This document shows positions 7,331 through 14,841 of a DNA stretch of 23,480 nt, piece after piece. The DNA comes from NBML01 sp029939535 (GTDB lineage: Bacteria > Desulfobacterota > Desulfobacteria > Desulfobacterales > Desulfobacteraceae). The stretch is from positions 1 through 23,480 of the forward strand of contig JAOZST010000049.1 of NCBI GenBank assembly GCA_029939535.1, written 5' to 3'. Every line of letters begins with the position of its first letter. Positions within the stretch are counted from its first letter, which is position 1. The notes beneath the pieces are model-generated. The model was not told the DNA's origin, did not search any database, and saw only the letters and a program-made list of their open reading frames with translations. The position numbers and the translations under genes are program-made.

Positions 7331-9491
7331 TTACCTTATTTGGGATTATGGGGGCCTTTAATATAATCCTGGTCCCTTGGTCAGGTTTTGAGTGTATTGT
7401 AAGACTTCCGTTAAAATGTTCCATCCGTTCTGAAATACTATACAATCCAAATCCGCATCCCTGCATCTTCTTAATTTTTTTCACATCCATGCCAATGCCA
7501 TTGTCCTCCACACGGATGCTTATCTGGGTTTCAGTGGCAGATATTTCAATCTCTGCCTTTTTTGTTCTGCCATGTTTTAAAATATTGGTGAACATCTCAC
7601 CAGTGGCCCTGTACAACATAAGTTTCAAGGCATCTTTCAGTCTCACAGGGTCTTCCAGATTATTGATATAGGTAAACTCAGTATGGTATTGTTCATTGGT
7701 CTCCTCCACCAGAAAGCCAATGGCAATATCAATATCAAAGTCGTCCAGGATGGGAGGGTTGAGTTTATATATCAAGGCTCTGATATCCCTGATGGCCTGT
7801 TCAAGAAATCTTTGGATTTGCCTGAGATCATGGGCATTGGTACCAGTGCCTGGCTGGTCCATGGTTTTTATTTTTGAAATTCCAATGGCAAGGGTCTGGG
7901 CAATGCTGTCATGGAGGTCAGAGGCAATGGTTTTTCGCTCAATTTCTTCGGAAAAGACAAGGTGCTCATTGAGCCGCTTGAGCTGGTCGGTCTGTTTTTC
8001 AAGGGAAAGGACATGGGCTTTTTCATTTTTTTCAGACAGTATAAGTTTTTTGACCATTTGCTTGAAGGCATCTGCAAGCAATCCGATTTCATCTTTTCTA
8101 TTGATATGTGATACCTGATCACACACCATTTCCAGATTTCCTTCAGACACTTTCTGGGTTAATTGGGTCAAGTGTTTGATGGGCTGGATAATGATTTTAA
8201 TTGCACAAAAAATAAAAAAAACGGCAATGAAAATGATGGCAGCTGAATATTTTAAATAATGTCCAGAAACCTGGGAAAGGATTGTTTCAAGAGCCTTCCG
8301 TGTCTGATGAGCCGAGGAAAGCAGGTCTTTTTCACTGGAAACAAGTACCAGATGCCATCCAGTCTCGGGAAGGCTGCTGGCAGTAAAAAGGTAATTTTCA
8401 TTGTTGATATTCACTTTGAAAAGGCTGTCGCGGTTGTCAAGTATAAGATTGGCAGCTTTTTTTATTTCAGGGTTCCTGGTATCTCCAAGATTATAGTTCA
8501 GGATATCCCGGGAATATTTAAATTTTTTGGTATAAATTTCAATATCAAAAAGATCAAAGTAGGATTTTGGAAATCCAATGAGTTTGCCTTGTTTATCCAT
8601 GAGGAATTTGAAAAGGATAGCTTCTTTGTAACGTTTTTCTCCAGGTTTTTCCTGGAGCAGGTCCATCACAATGGTGGTCAGGGGGATATCAATGCCTGCG
8701 ATGCCTTTAAAATTGCCGGAATTATCTATAATCGGTGCTGCTGCCGTCATCATGAATCCGTCTAGGACGTCATCCTTATAGGGGTCAGTCCATTTTGCTC
8801 CCTGCTCCATGTTGTTTCGGGCCATATATTTTTGCTCCCGATTTTTAAGGTCTCTGTTTTTGGGGTCCATAAACATCTGGACAGGTTCTCCATTGCGCAG
8901 GTCAAATTCTTTTGGGGAGGGTAGATTAAAACATTGGCTTTTTGCCTTGGGGTTTTTTGTGTAGTAACGTCCGATACCAGAGGCGGTAATGATATGACTG
9001 GCAACGCTTTCCGGGGTTATTTCCTGAACTTTTCTAATATATGGTCCCAGATGGGAAAGGGCATTGATCTCTTTACCGATGTATGGTGAAATTTTTTGAT
9101 CACCCCAGAAGACAGTGATTATGGGGTGGGATCTGGGGGTAAAGAAAATCTGATTGGTTTTTTGCAGTTCAAGGGGGATCATTTCCAGGGGGTTCTGGCT
9201 GTACATATCCAGGTTCCCATAAACATCACTGGCTTTCCGGGCCAGAAGAGAAGCTGAACTTTTGATCCGGGTGAAGACCTGATCATATTTTTGGGCCTGT
9301 TCCATGGCAAGGGCGGATAATGATGCATTGGATAAGTTCGTGATCTGTTGGGCATTGGTTTTATAGGCATAATCCCCGAATTGCTGGAGGGCATTATGGA
9401 CGATTAAAAACAGGGGCAGGATGGTTATTAAAAGTGAGAGGCAGATAAAAATAAAGAGTTTGCCGGTAATGGAAGTGCGCAATGGGTGCAT
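7314..9491 (-). CDS. NarX-type sensor histidine kinase with dCache periplasmic domain
   Basis: 725 residues from the ATG at 9491; a GTG directly before it would add one. TM1 lies at about residues 10-32. A large extracytoplasmic dCache-type sensor follows, with the typical WTDPYKDD and PIIDNSGNFKGIAGIDI strands. TM2 is at about 412-440, then a HAMP domain and a coiled coil. The HisKA_3 phosphoacceptor motif LHDSIAQ has its His at about 527. The HATPase domain ends the protein (EMFTNILKHG, VEDNGIGMD, GCGFGLYSISERM). All catalytic boxes look intact. It probably senses a small extracellular ligand and phosphorylates a LuxR-type regulator, but the expected partner gene directly downstream is broken, so the kinase is orphaned or signals to a regulator elsewhere. 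It lies downstream of the GAF gene, separated by 211 bases that contain a strong inverted repeat. The ribosome site is weak. Confidence 0.9.
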   Translation of the reverse strand: MHPLRTSITGKLFIFICLSLLITILPLFLIVHNALQQFGDYAYKTNAQQITNLSNASLSALAMEQAQKYDQVFTRIKSSASLLARKASDVYGNLDMYSQNPLEMIPLELQKTNQIFFTPRSHPIITVFWGDQKISPYIGKEINALSHLGPYIRKVQEITPESVASHIITASGIGRYYTKNPKAKSQCFNLPSPKEFDLRNGEPVQMFMDPKNRDLKNREQKYMARNNMEQGAKWTDPYKDDVLDGFMMTAAAPIIDNSGNFKGIAGIDIPLTTIVMDLLQEKPGEKRYKEAILFKFLMDKQGKLIGFPKSYFDLFDIEIYTKKFKYSRDILNYNLGDTRNPEIKKAANLILDNRDSLFKVNINNENYLFTASSLPETGWHLVLVSSEKDLLSSAHQTRKALETILSQVSGHYLKYSAAIIFIAVFFIFCAIKIIIQPIKHLTQLTQKVSEGNLEMVCDQVSHINRKDEIGLLADAFKQMVKKLILSEKNEKAHVLSLEKQTDQLKRLNEHLVFSEEIERKTIASDLHDSIAQTLAIGISKIKTMDQPGTGTNAHDLRQIQRFLEQAIRDIRALIYKLNPPILDDFDIDIAIGFLVEETNEQYHTEFTYINNLEDPVRLKDALKLMLYRATGEMFTNILKHGRTKKAEIEISATETQISIRVEDNGIGMDVKKIKKMQGCGFGLYSISERMEHFNGSLTIHSKPDQGTRIILKAPIIPNKVNDENN

Positions 9492-9608
9492 CACAATTTA
9501 ATCAGTCTTTAAATTCAATTATCAAAAATCCTTCCTTTTATACTCAACTAATGCATAGTATGTTTTTTGGGTTTTTGTCAATGAATATGCAATTTTTCCA
9601 GGGTTTTC

Positions 9609-9644
9609 CAGGGGATGGAATAATTATTGATGATCCATCCCCTG
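9609..9644. repeat. Perfect 11-bp inverted repeat (hairpin)
   Basis: CAGGGGATGGA (9609-9619) and TCCATCCCCTG (9634-9644) are exact reverse complements around a 14-base A/T loop. It lies between the GAF gene and the kinase gene, both on the minus strand. A T-rich stretch follows only on the plus strand, so it is not a standard terminator for the minus-strand GAF gene. It could be a processing or attenuation hairpin, or an operator. TTTTCCAGGG is also directly repeated just to its left. Confidence 0.6.
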
Positions 9645-9702
9645 TTTATTCTAATTGTCAGGGAGATTTTACATGACCGGACCAGAGTCTGCTCTTTTGG
9701 AG

Positions 9703-10320
9703 CTAGTAGTCGCAGATGGAAGGATCAACACTGGACGGGACCCCTTCATAGGGAGTCCATTTGCTGGATTTAAAAGTGTTTTCCCCTCTCATGTTTTTAA
9801 GTATTTCAATGCTGGTTTTATAGCCTTTGTACATCCTGCACATATCCATGGCCATGCCGCAGATCAGACCCACAGCCTGGACCAGGGTGATGTCGTTTAT
9901 GGAGAACTCCCAGGGCTTTGAAGTGTATACGCGCAGAGCACCAAGGATCTTATTATGGCTGATGATGGGAACCCCCAGCAGGGAGGAAATGCCTTCTTTT
10001 CTGGCTTGTTCCGGGTATTCTATTCTGGGGTCATCCATTACATCAAAAATGGCAATGGGTACGGCATCCTTTCCCTCCTTGATGGTCTGCATGAAGTGGA
10101 TGGGGCCCTTGTTTAAATATTCCTGGCTCAGGCCGAAAGATGCCACAAGTCCCAGTTCCCTTGTTTCTCGATTGACCAGGAATACAGAACATCCTTTGGC
10201 GTTAAAGGCAGTCTTGACACTTTCTGCCGTCAGCAGTGCAACGTCTTCAGGGTCCCTGCACTGGGAAATGGCAGTGGTGAGTTTGATAATGGTGTCATAG
10301 TACATTGTGTGTTCATCCAT
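9703..10320 (-). CDS. GAF domain protein
   Basis: 205 residues, cytoplasmic, no membrane segment. A single GAF domain covers about residues 15-165: YDTIIKLTTAISQCRDPEDVALLTAESVKTAF at the start, CSVFLVN, then the central strand/loop GISSLLGVPIISHNKILGALRVYTSKPWEF and a final helix with DITLVQAVGLICGMAMD. There is no output domain; the last 40 residues are probably unstructured. GAF domains bind small ligands or redox cofactors; the ligand here is unknown. AGGAGG lies seven bases before the ATG, so the start is secure. It is upstream of the NarX-type kinase on the same strand and may modulate the same signalling route, but only position supports that. Confidence 0.85.
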   Translation of the reverse strand: MDEHTMYYDTIIKLTTAISQCRDPEDVALLTAESVKTAFNAKGCSVFLVNRETRELGLVASFGLSQEYLNKGPIHFMQTIKEGKDAVPIAIFDVMDDPRIEYPEQARKEGISSLLGVPIISHNKILGALRVYTSKPWEFSINDITLVQAVGLICGMAMDMCRMYKGYKTSIEILKNMRGENTFKSSKWTPYEGVPSSVDPSICDY

Positions 10321-10551
10321 TTTGGCCTCCTCTGGTTTGAATTATGGGGTCGGCATCCCTGCCTTATCCATTACTTCTGGCAGGAATGCAGTTAAAACCT
10401 AGGGATCAAGCATAAAATGGAGCATGAAGACAAAAGAGAAGAATTATTAAAATTCAAAAATACAGGATTGAATGAGAGAATAACTATCCATAATATATAA
10501 TATCTAATTGATTTCGTCAAAGGTTTTTGAAGTAAATTGTTGGAATTATTC

Positions 10552-10579
10552 TTGACAAACATGGGTGATACCGTATAAA
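10552..10579 (+). promoter_or_regulatory. Sigma-70-type promoter candidate
   Basis: TTGACA (10552-10557) is a perfect -35 and TATAAA (10574-10579) a five-of-six -10, with a 16-base spacer. It points at the chelatase/amidotransferase genes, with a leader of about 210 bases that runs through the ferredoxin fragment. It may be the promoter of the lost ferredoxin gene that now serves the downstream pair, or a chance match. Confidence 0.45.
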
Positions 10580-10713
10580 TCCCGGGCAAAGGGACCAGCT
10601 TCCTGAAAAAACCCAGGGTGTTTGCTGGGCAATGCATTGGGTGCGGCATCTGTGAACATGCCTGTCCAGTGGCCGGAGAGTCAGCCATCAAGGTGATTGG
10701 AAAGGCCAGTTAG
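10579..10713 (+). pseudogene. Ferredoxin (4Fe-4S) C-terminal fragment
   Basis: The open frame after a TAA at 10576-10578 runs about 44 codons to TAG at 10711. It contains CIGCGICEHACPV followed by ESAIKV, a textbook 4Fe-4S motif (CX2CX2CX3CP) and the strand that follows it in ferredoxin-like domains. There is no ATG and no ribosome site at its beginning, and a single [4Fe-4S] half-domain with a short basic N-terminal piece is not a usual complete protein. A GTG at 10618, directly before FAGQCIGC, would give only 31 residues. I read it as the C-terminus of a larger ferredoxin-type subunit left after a deletion. A tiny functional ferredoxin-like peptide is the less likely alternative. Confidence 0.6.
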
Positions 10714-10798
10714 AAAAATAATTTTTAGTGGACAGGTTTATAAGAAAATAGTGGGATTTGAGTAAAAAGATTGATATGCATTATTGAGGAGAAAAAAT

Positions 10799-11179
10799 GT
10801 GAATGCATTGATTATTGTGGCCCATGGAAGCCGGAAAAAAGAATCCGCCCTTCAGGTGGCAGCCCTTTGTGCAAAAGTATCTGAAAAGTCGGGAAAACAG
10901 TTTGATAGGGTGGAATATGCATTTTTGCAATTTGCTGAGCCTCTTTTAAGGGATAAAATAGAAAATTTAGTAGAAAAGGGTGCAAAAAAAATTATTATAT
11001 TTCCATTTTTCATTGCAGCCGGCAGCCATATTTTGGAAGACATTCCAAGGCTTGTTGAAAAGGCTGGGCATGACTATCCAGGAACAGAATTATCCATCAC
11101 CCGACATTTGGGAATTATTGAATCCATTGAAGATCTTATCCTGGCAGAAGTTGATACCCATTGTAAAAATCAGGTATAA
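10799..11179 (+). CDS. cbiX: Short CbiX-type sirohydrochlorin chelatase
   Basis: 126 residues from GTG at 10799, chosen because GAGGAG at 10786-10791 is seven bases upstream; the TTG at 10784 lies on top of that ribosome site. The short form matches the archaeal/deltaproteobacterial CbiXS size, half of the long bacterial enzymes. Visible motifs are ALIIVAHGSR with the metal-binding His near the N-terminus, FAEPLL, IIIFPFFIAAGSHILEDIP with the second His, and ITRHLG near the C-terminus. The family inserts Co2+ (or Fe2+/Ni2+) into sirohydrochlorin for cobalamin, siroheme or F430-type cofactors in the cytoplasm. A sulfate reducer needs both siroheme and corrinoids, so the metal cannot be told here. 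The glutamine amidotransferase gene follows 18 bases later. Confidence 0.85.
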   Translation: MNALIIVAHGSRKKESALQVAALCAKVSEKSGKQFDRVEYAFLQFAEPLLRDKIENLVEKGAKKIIIFPFFIAAGSHILEDIPRLVEKAGHDYPGTELSITRHLGIIESIEDLILAEVDTHCKNQV

Positions 11180-11197
11180 AAAACAGGCATAATAATT

Positions 11198-11935
11198 ATG
11201 GAAACCAAAAAATTATTTATTATAAAAACTGGTGAGGCTTTCCCTGCTGTTGTAAAGGAATTGGGAGATTTTGAAGACTGGATTGAAAAAGGACTGGTAC
11301 AAGGGCCTGATGATGTCCAGGTGGTGAATGCGGAACATCAGCACCCCCTGCCTGAAATAAGGGAAGCAAAAGGGGTTGTGATTGCCGGCTCCCATGCCAT
11401 GGTAACCCAGAATCTGGACTGGAGCATGAAAATAGAGGCCTGGATTCCAAAGCTGATCCAGGCTGAAATTCCACTCCTGGGCATCTGCTACGGCCACCAG
11501 CTCATTGCCAGAGCCATGGGCGGGGAGGTGGATTTTCATCCCAATGGTCTTGAAATCGGTACAACTGATATTGAATGCCTTAATTCAGGGGAAAATGACC
11601 CTTTGTTCCGGGATCTGCCCCAAGTATTTAAAGCCCATGTCAGCCATTCCCAGACTGTTACCAAACTGCCGGAATCTGCCGTGGTTATTGCAAAAAACAG
11701 TTTTGAGCCCCACCATGCCTTTAGAATCGGCAGGGCTGCCTGGGGAGTCCAGTTTCATCCGGAATATGATACTGCCATTATAAAGGCATGTCTTAAGAAC
11801 ATGGGTCAGGCCGTGGAAGCATCGGGCCAGGACCTGGACCTGCTTTTGGACAGGGTTGAGGATACTCCGTCTGCAAGTAAGGTCTTGAGCCGGTTTGGAG
11901 CCCTGGCCAGTCTTTTAAAAGTTGAGAAAAGTTGA
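11198..11935 (+). CDS. Class I glutamine amidotransferase (GMP-synthase-like GATase)
   Basis: 245 residues. A single GATase1 domain: VVIAGSHAMV, the nucleophile Cys97 in GICYGHQLIARAMGG, and the His-Glu of the triad in VQFHPEYD. It releases ammonia from glutamine for an unknown acceptor; there is no fused synthetase domain. Stand-alone proteins of this kind are usually annotated as GMP-synthase-like or YfeJ-like amidotransferases, and some act on gamma-glutamyl compounds. It follows the chelatase gene by 18 bases and probably shares its transcript. The ribosome site is weak. The last codons include a tandem duplication of GTTGAGAAAA (11921-11940) whose second copy supplies the stop. The gene is convergent with the DUF547 gene, only 14 bases apart, with no visible terminator between them. 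Confidence 0.85.
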   Translation: METKKLFIIKTGEAFPAVVKELGDFEDWIEKGLVQGPDDVQVVNAEHQHPLPEIREAKGVVIAGSHAMVTQNLDWSMKIEAWIPKLIQAEIPLLGICYGHQLIARAMGGEVDFHPNGLEIGTTDIECLNSGENDPLFRDLPQVFKAHVSHSQTVTKLPESAVVIAKNSFEPHHAFRIGRAAWGVQFHPEYDTAIIKACLKNMGQAVEASGQDLDLLLDRVEDTPSASKVLSRFGALASLLKVEKS

Positions 11936-11949
11936 GAAAAGGGAATGTG

Positions 11950-12729
11950 CTAGCGGTTTAAGGTCCAGTCATAATTTTTATAGGTAAATTTGATTTCCTG
12001 CCCGGTTGAATCCAGTTCTTTTAGGAATTCATCCGAGGCATATTGTCTGATAAACAAAAGGGGCTTGTCTTCAAAATCATCTTTAAACCATTGGAAAATT
12101 TTGCTGACAAAAAGGGTGTTGTCCTTTAAAAAGATATTTTTCCGGTCATTGATAAATGCCCTGGCCTGGGCATCCAGCTGGGCATCCAGGATGTCTCCTT
12201 CATAGGGACGGTTGAGCAGGGGAGGACAGCTTTTGCTGGCACAATTAATGGCAAAATGTATCCTTGTATCCTTGAAAACAGGCCGAAGAATATCATGTTC
12301 AATATGATCCAGGGACACGGTCCTCCCATTCAGGGGAATAAATTTTTTACTCCAGGGGTTTGAAAAAAAAGAGCCAATTTCCTTGATGGAGTTGATGCCG
12401 GGATATTTTGTCAGAATCAGCTTGATGGTAAAGGCGTTATAGGCATTAATATAAAAGGCAAACCGGTTGTTTCGGGACAGGGCATCCACATCCATGGAAC
12501 TTAAAACAGCAAGGTAGTTATCAAGACGGGCCTCATCATTTTTAAATCCATCATAGTTGACCCGGCTCCCCTTTACATGTTGCTTCAGCAGGTCTGCGTA
12601 TATGCTGTTGTATAGCTGGAGCTGGTTCGCCTGGGTAGTCCCTGGAGAGATTGGCCTCAGTACCAGGGTAAAGGCAAGAACAGTGCCCGCCAGGAGAAAG
12701 AAAATATTGTGGTTTTTTTTGAATTCCAT
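11950..12729 (-). CDS. DUF547 protein, exported
   Basis: 259 residues. The N-terminus has Lys residues followed by a hydrophobic stretch (IFFLLAGTVLAFTLVL, about 9-25), indicating a signal peptide or membrane anchor. The DUF547 domain covers about residues 60-225: FAFYINAYNAFTIKLILTKYP, VSLDHIEHDILRP, IHFAINCASKSCPPL with a conserved Cys pair, and FQWFKDDF. The family has no established biochemical role; the conserved Asn/His/Cys residues resemble a papain-like enzyme core, which is a suggestion only. The start overlaps the stop of the nucleotidase gene by one base (TAATG), so the two are translationally coupled and probably act together outside the cytoplasmic membrane. Confidence 0.88.
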   Translation of the reverse strand: MEFKKNHNIFFLLAGTVLAFTLVLRPISPGTTQANQLQLYNSIYADLLKQHVKGSRVNYDGFKNDEARLDNYLAVLSSMDVDALSRNNRFAFYINAYNAFTIKLILTKYPGINSIKEIGSFFSNPWSKKFIPLNGRTVSLDHIEHDILRPVFKDTRIHFAINCASKSCPPLLNRPYEGDILDAQLDAQARAFINDRKNIFLKDNTLFVSKIFQWFKDDFEDKPLLFIRQYASDEFLKELDSTGQEIKFTYKNYDWTLNR

Positions 12730-14654
12730 TATTTAAACTTTTTACGGATAAATAAACCCAGTGCCAGGACCATGCACAGACAAAAAGCCAACACTCCGAC
12801 CAATGTCCAGGTGACCCAGGTGCCGTTTCTTACAAGGTGATAAGGATTCCAGGATGGCTCTGCCTTTATTCTGCCAAGTTTTTTATTGTATGTCAGGGGA
12901 ATGTCAGGAATGCCATCATTATTCCTGTCTTGAAAATTATCCATAAATTCAAAGGGCATTTTCCATTCCTTGAGTTCCTGTATCCCTTTCCGGGTCCTGT
13001 CGGAATCAATAACAGCAGACGCGAGGTCCTCAATGGGCCTGCCATTTTTATCCTTGGGGATAATTTTCAGAATATTATAGGTATACCCGCCAATGATTTT
13101 CAGGAATGTGGAATTGTAAATATCGGCGGTTACCCTGATCAGTTTCTTGTTTGCCCTGGAAATATCAAGTTTTTTAAATCCATTTTTCTCATCCCCGGTC
13201 CAGATATCTGTGACCCTGTCAAAAATGACGCGATGTGGATTATAGGCGACTCTTGCGCCAGCCAGCTGGAGAAAATAATCAGGGCCCTTTGCAGGGTAGA
13301 TGCTGGTCAGTATTTCACACCCTTTTTTCAGTTCCGAGGCTGTGATATAAAATGAAATCAGGGGATACCCTGGACTGTCGTCCAATCCTATGCCAAGGGG
13401 AACAGCCCTGAAAAGATCACAGGCCTGGATTTCGCCGGTTTTCCCTTTTAAAATATCATCCCTGATCACCCCGTTTGAGATTATTGCCACATCTGCAAAG
13501 GGATCAAAATCCTGGGAATACTTTTTTATGCCAAAGCGTATGGCATCTGCCAGAAAATTGCCCAAAGGGGATTCTTCTGCTTTAATTGTCAGGTCAAAAT
13601 CCGTTGTTCCCACTATTGTTCTAAAGGATAATCCAAGGGCAGTTAAAAATTCTTCATTGATTTTTTTTTCATACTCCTGGATGATATCTGAAATTTTATG
13701 ATCGCCTGGAATGGCATCATTGACAGGTATGGCCTCATAGCCTGTTATTTCCACCCTTCCATCTTCCAGGGCAAGGCTGATATGGCCCAGCTGTTTGCCA
13801 TATTCCCAGGCCTGGACAATCAGGGTGTTGTTGATCCTGATGGGAGCTTCCAGTTTTGTATGGGTATGACCACTGATGATCACATCAATGCCGTCCACTT
13901 TTTGTGCCAGAAGTTCATCTTCGGATTTTTCCCTGTTGCTGTCCAGGCCGCTGTGGGACAGGCAGATGATGATATCAGCCTTGTCTTTCAGGATCTCTAC
14001 CATTCTCTGTGCAGCAATGACAGGATCTTCAAAAGAGACTGGTTTTGAAAACGGGGCTTTTTCAGCGGCATCAATCCCCATGAGTCCGAATATCCCGAAT
14101 TTTATACCATCTTTTTCCAGGATGGTATGGGTTTTGACAAATCCTCTGGAAAAGGACTGCTCAAGGGAATCATCCCTGGGACTCTCCTGGCTGAAAATCA
14201 TATTTGAAAGCAGGATAGCAGGCAGTCTGTCATGTTTCTGGGCGGTGTTCAATATCTGGGCAAGACCTGCTGGTTTTAAATCAAATTCATGATTTCCCAG
14301 AGTGACTGCATCATATCCCATTTTGCCCAGAAGTTCCAGTTCAAAGGCATTTTCCCTGGACAGCAAATGAAAAAAAGAACCCATGAGAAAGTCCCCTGCG
14401 TCAAGGACCAGGACCGGGCCATTGCTTTTATTTTTTATTCTTTTAATGATTGTTGCGATTCTGGCTAATCCCCCAATGGTTTCATCGTCTGAGAGGGTCT
14501 GGGGTGTATAATCTTTGTTGGGCGAAAATCCCAGGAAATGGGAGTGAAGATCATTGGTGTGGAGAATGCTGATCTCTTTTTTCGCTGCATTTGCCGTATT
14601 CAGGCAGATAAGGGCGCTCAATAGTGTCACAAGATATTTAATAAAATTAGTCAT
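12729..14654 (-). CDS. UshA-like 5'-nucleotidase/metallophosphatase, exported and C-terminally anchored
   Basis: 641 residues. Signal peptide at 1-23 (LVTLLSALICLNTANA). The metallophosphatase domain (about 25-300) has all di-metal motifs: ILHTNDLHSH, VLDAGDFLMG, LGNHEFD, LSHSGLD and SGHTHT. The C-terminal 5'-nucleotidase domain (about 345-520) starts after a linker and has ESPLGNFLADAIR, AIISNGVIRDDI and DLFRAVPLG. It is followed by about 80 extra residues, including DRNNDGIPDIP, which resembles a calcium-binding thrombospondin type-3 loop, and a final TM helix (WTLVGVLAFCLCMVLALGLFI) with a basic tail. That last helix is unusual for soluble periplasmic UshA and suggests tethering to the inner membrane. 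It probably hydrolyses extracellular nucleotides for phosphate and nucleoside recovery. The Fur-box-like repeats in its leader suggest metal control. AAGGAA precedes the start. Confidence 0.9.
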   Translation of the reverse strand: MTNFIKYLVTLLSALICLNTANAAKKEISILHTNDLHSHFLGFSPNKDYTPQTLSDDETIGGLARIATIIKRIKNKSNGPVLVLDAGDFLMGSFFHLLSRENAFELELLGKMGYDAVTLGNHEFDLKPAGLAQILNTAQKHDRLPAILLSNMIFSQESPRDDSLEQSFSRGFVKTHTILEKDGIKFGIFGLMGIDAAEKAPFSKPVSFEDPVIAAQRMVEILKDKADIIICLSHSGLDSNREKSEDELLAQKVDGIDVIISGHTHTKLEAPIRINNTLIVQAWEYGKQLGHISLALEDGRVEITGYEAIPVNDAIPGDHKISDIIQEYEKKINEEFLTALGLSFRTIVGTTDFDLTIKAEESPLGNFLADAIRFGIKKYSQDFDPFADVAIISNGVIRDDILKGKTGEIQACDLFRAVPLGIGLDDSPGYPLISFYITASELKKGCEILTSIYPAKGPDYFLQLAGARVAYNPHRVIFDRVTDIWTGDEKNGFKKLDISRANKKLIRVTADIYNSTFLKIIGGYTYNILKIIPKDKNGRPIEDLASAVIDSDRTRKGIQELKEWKMPFEFMDNFQDRNNDGIPDIPLTYNKKLGRIKAEPSWNPYHLVRNGTWVTWTLVGVLAFCLCMVLALGLFIRKKFK

Positions 14655-14665
14655 GGCCTATTCCT

Positions 14666-14706
14666 TTATCATTATCTATTATCATTACCTAATCTAATTA
14701 TCATTA
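14666..14706 (-). promoter_or_regulatory. Fur-box-like AATGATAA repeats upstream of the nucleotidase gene
   Basis: Read on the minus strand, the leader contains TAATGATAAT, GTAATGATAAT and ATAATGATAA within 41 bases, ending ten bases before the start codon. These are arrays of the NATWAT hexamers that make up classical Fur sites (GATAATGATAATCATTATC). The third hexamer is direct, not inverted, so the match is partial. The stretch could instead be an A/T-rich promoter with microsatellite-like repetition. Confidence 0.4.
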
Positions 14707-14750
14707 ATGGAAATATTGATTCATGCTATCATAATTAGAATTCTATTGCT

Positions 14751-14837
14751 GAATTTTTTTTGCCTGTGCGGTTAGATAATATGAGAAGGCTAACGCCTGA
14801 CCGTTGATGGCTAATCGCACTGGTCGAATTTTTTTTG
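14751..14837. repeat. GTTAG/CTAAT hairpin element bracketed by a 12-bp direct repeat
   Basis: GTGCGGTTAG (14766-14775) pairs with CTAATCGCAC (14811-14820) with one G-T wobble, and AGGC-TAAC-GCCT (14787-14798) makes an inner hairpin. The 63 bases between 14763 and 14825 are flanked by exact copies of GAATTTTTTTTG (14751-14762 and 14826-14837). The same orientation of both T-tracts excludes an ordinary symmetrical terminator and looks like a target-site duplication of a small inserted element. It lies between the methyltransferase gene and the nucleotidase gene. Confidence 0.65.
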
Positions 14838-14841
14838 GGTT

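Larger units (their letters stand above)
10321..10783. other. 463-base gap holding a ferredoxin fragment and a promoter candidate
   Basis: No intact gene is visible. The left third (10340-10550) is A/T-rich with no recognisable coding content. A promoter-like sequence at 10552-10579 is followed by a decayed ferredoxin C-terminus (10579-10713), then about 85 A/T-rich bases before the chelatase gene. A 99-codon frame on the opposite strand is a shadow of the ferredoxin fragment. Confidence 0.6.

Noticed and set aside
10392..10691. 99-codon frame on the minus strand
   Set aside because: It is antisense to the ferredoxin motif, has no ribosome site and shows no recognisable protein features.
11921..11940. 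Tandem GTTGAGAAAA at the end of the amidotransferase gene
   Set aside because: Real, but a single 10-base slip duplication at a 3' end is minor and needs no special explanation.
14751..14837. Bidirectional terminator between methyltransferase and nucleotidase genes
   Set aside because: The flanking T-tracts have the same orientation, so only a plus-strand terminator would be formed, where no plus-strand gene exists.
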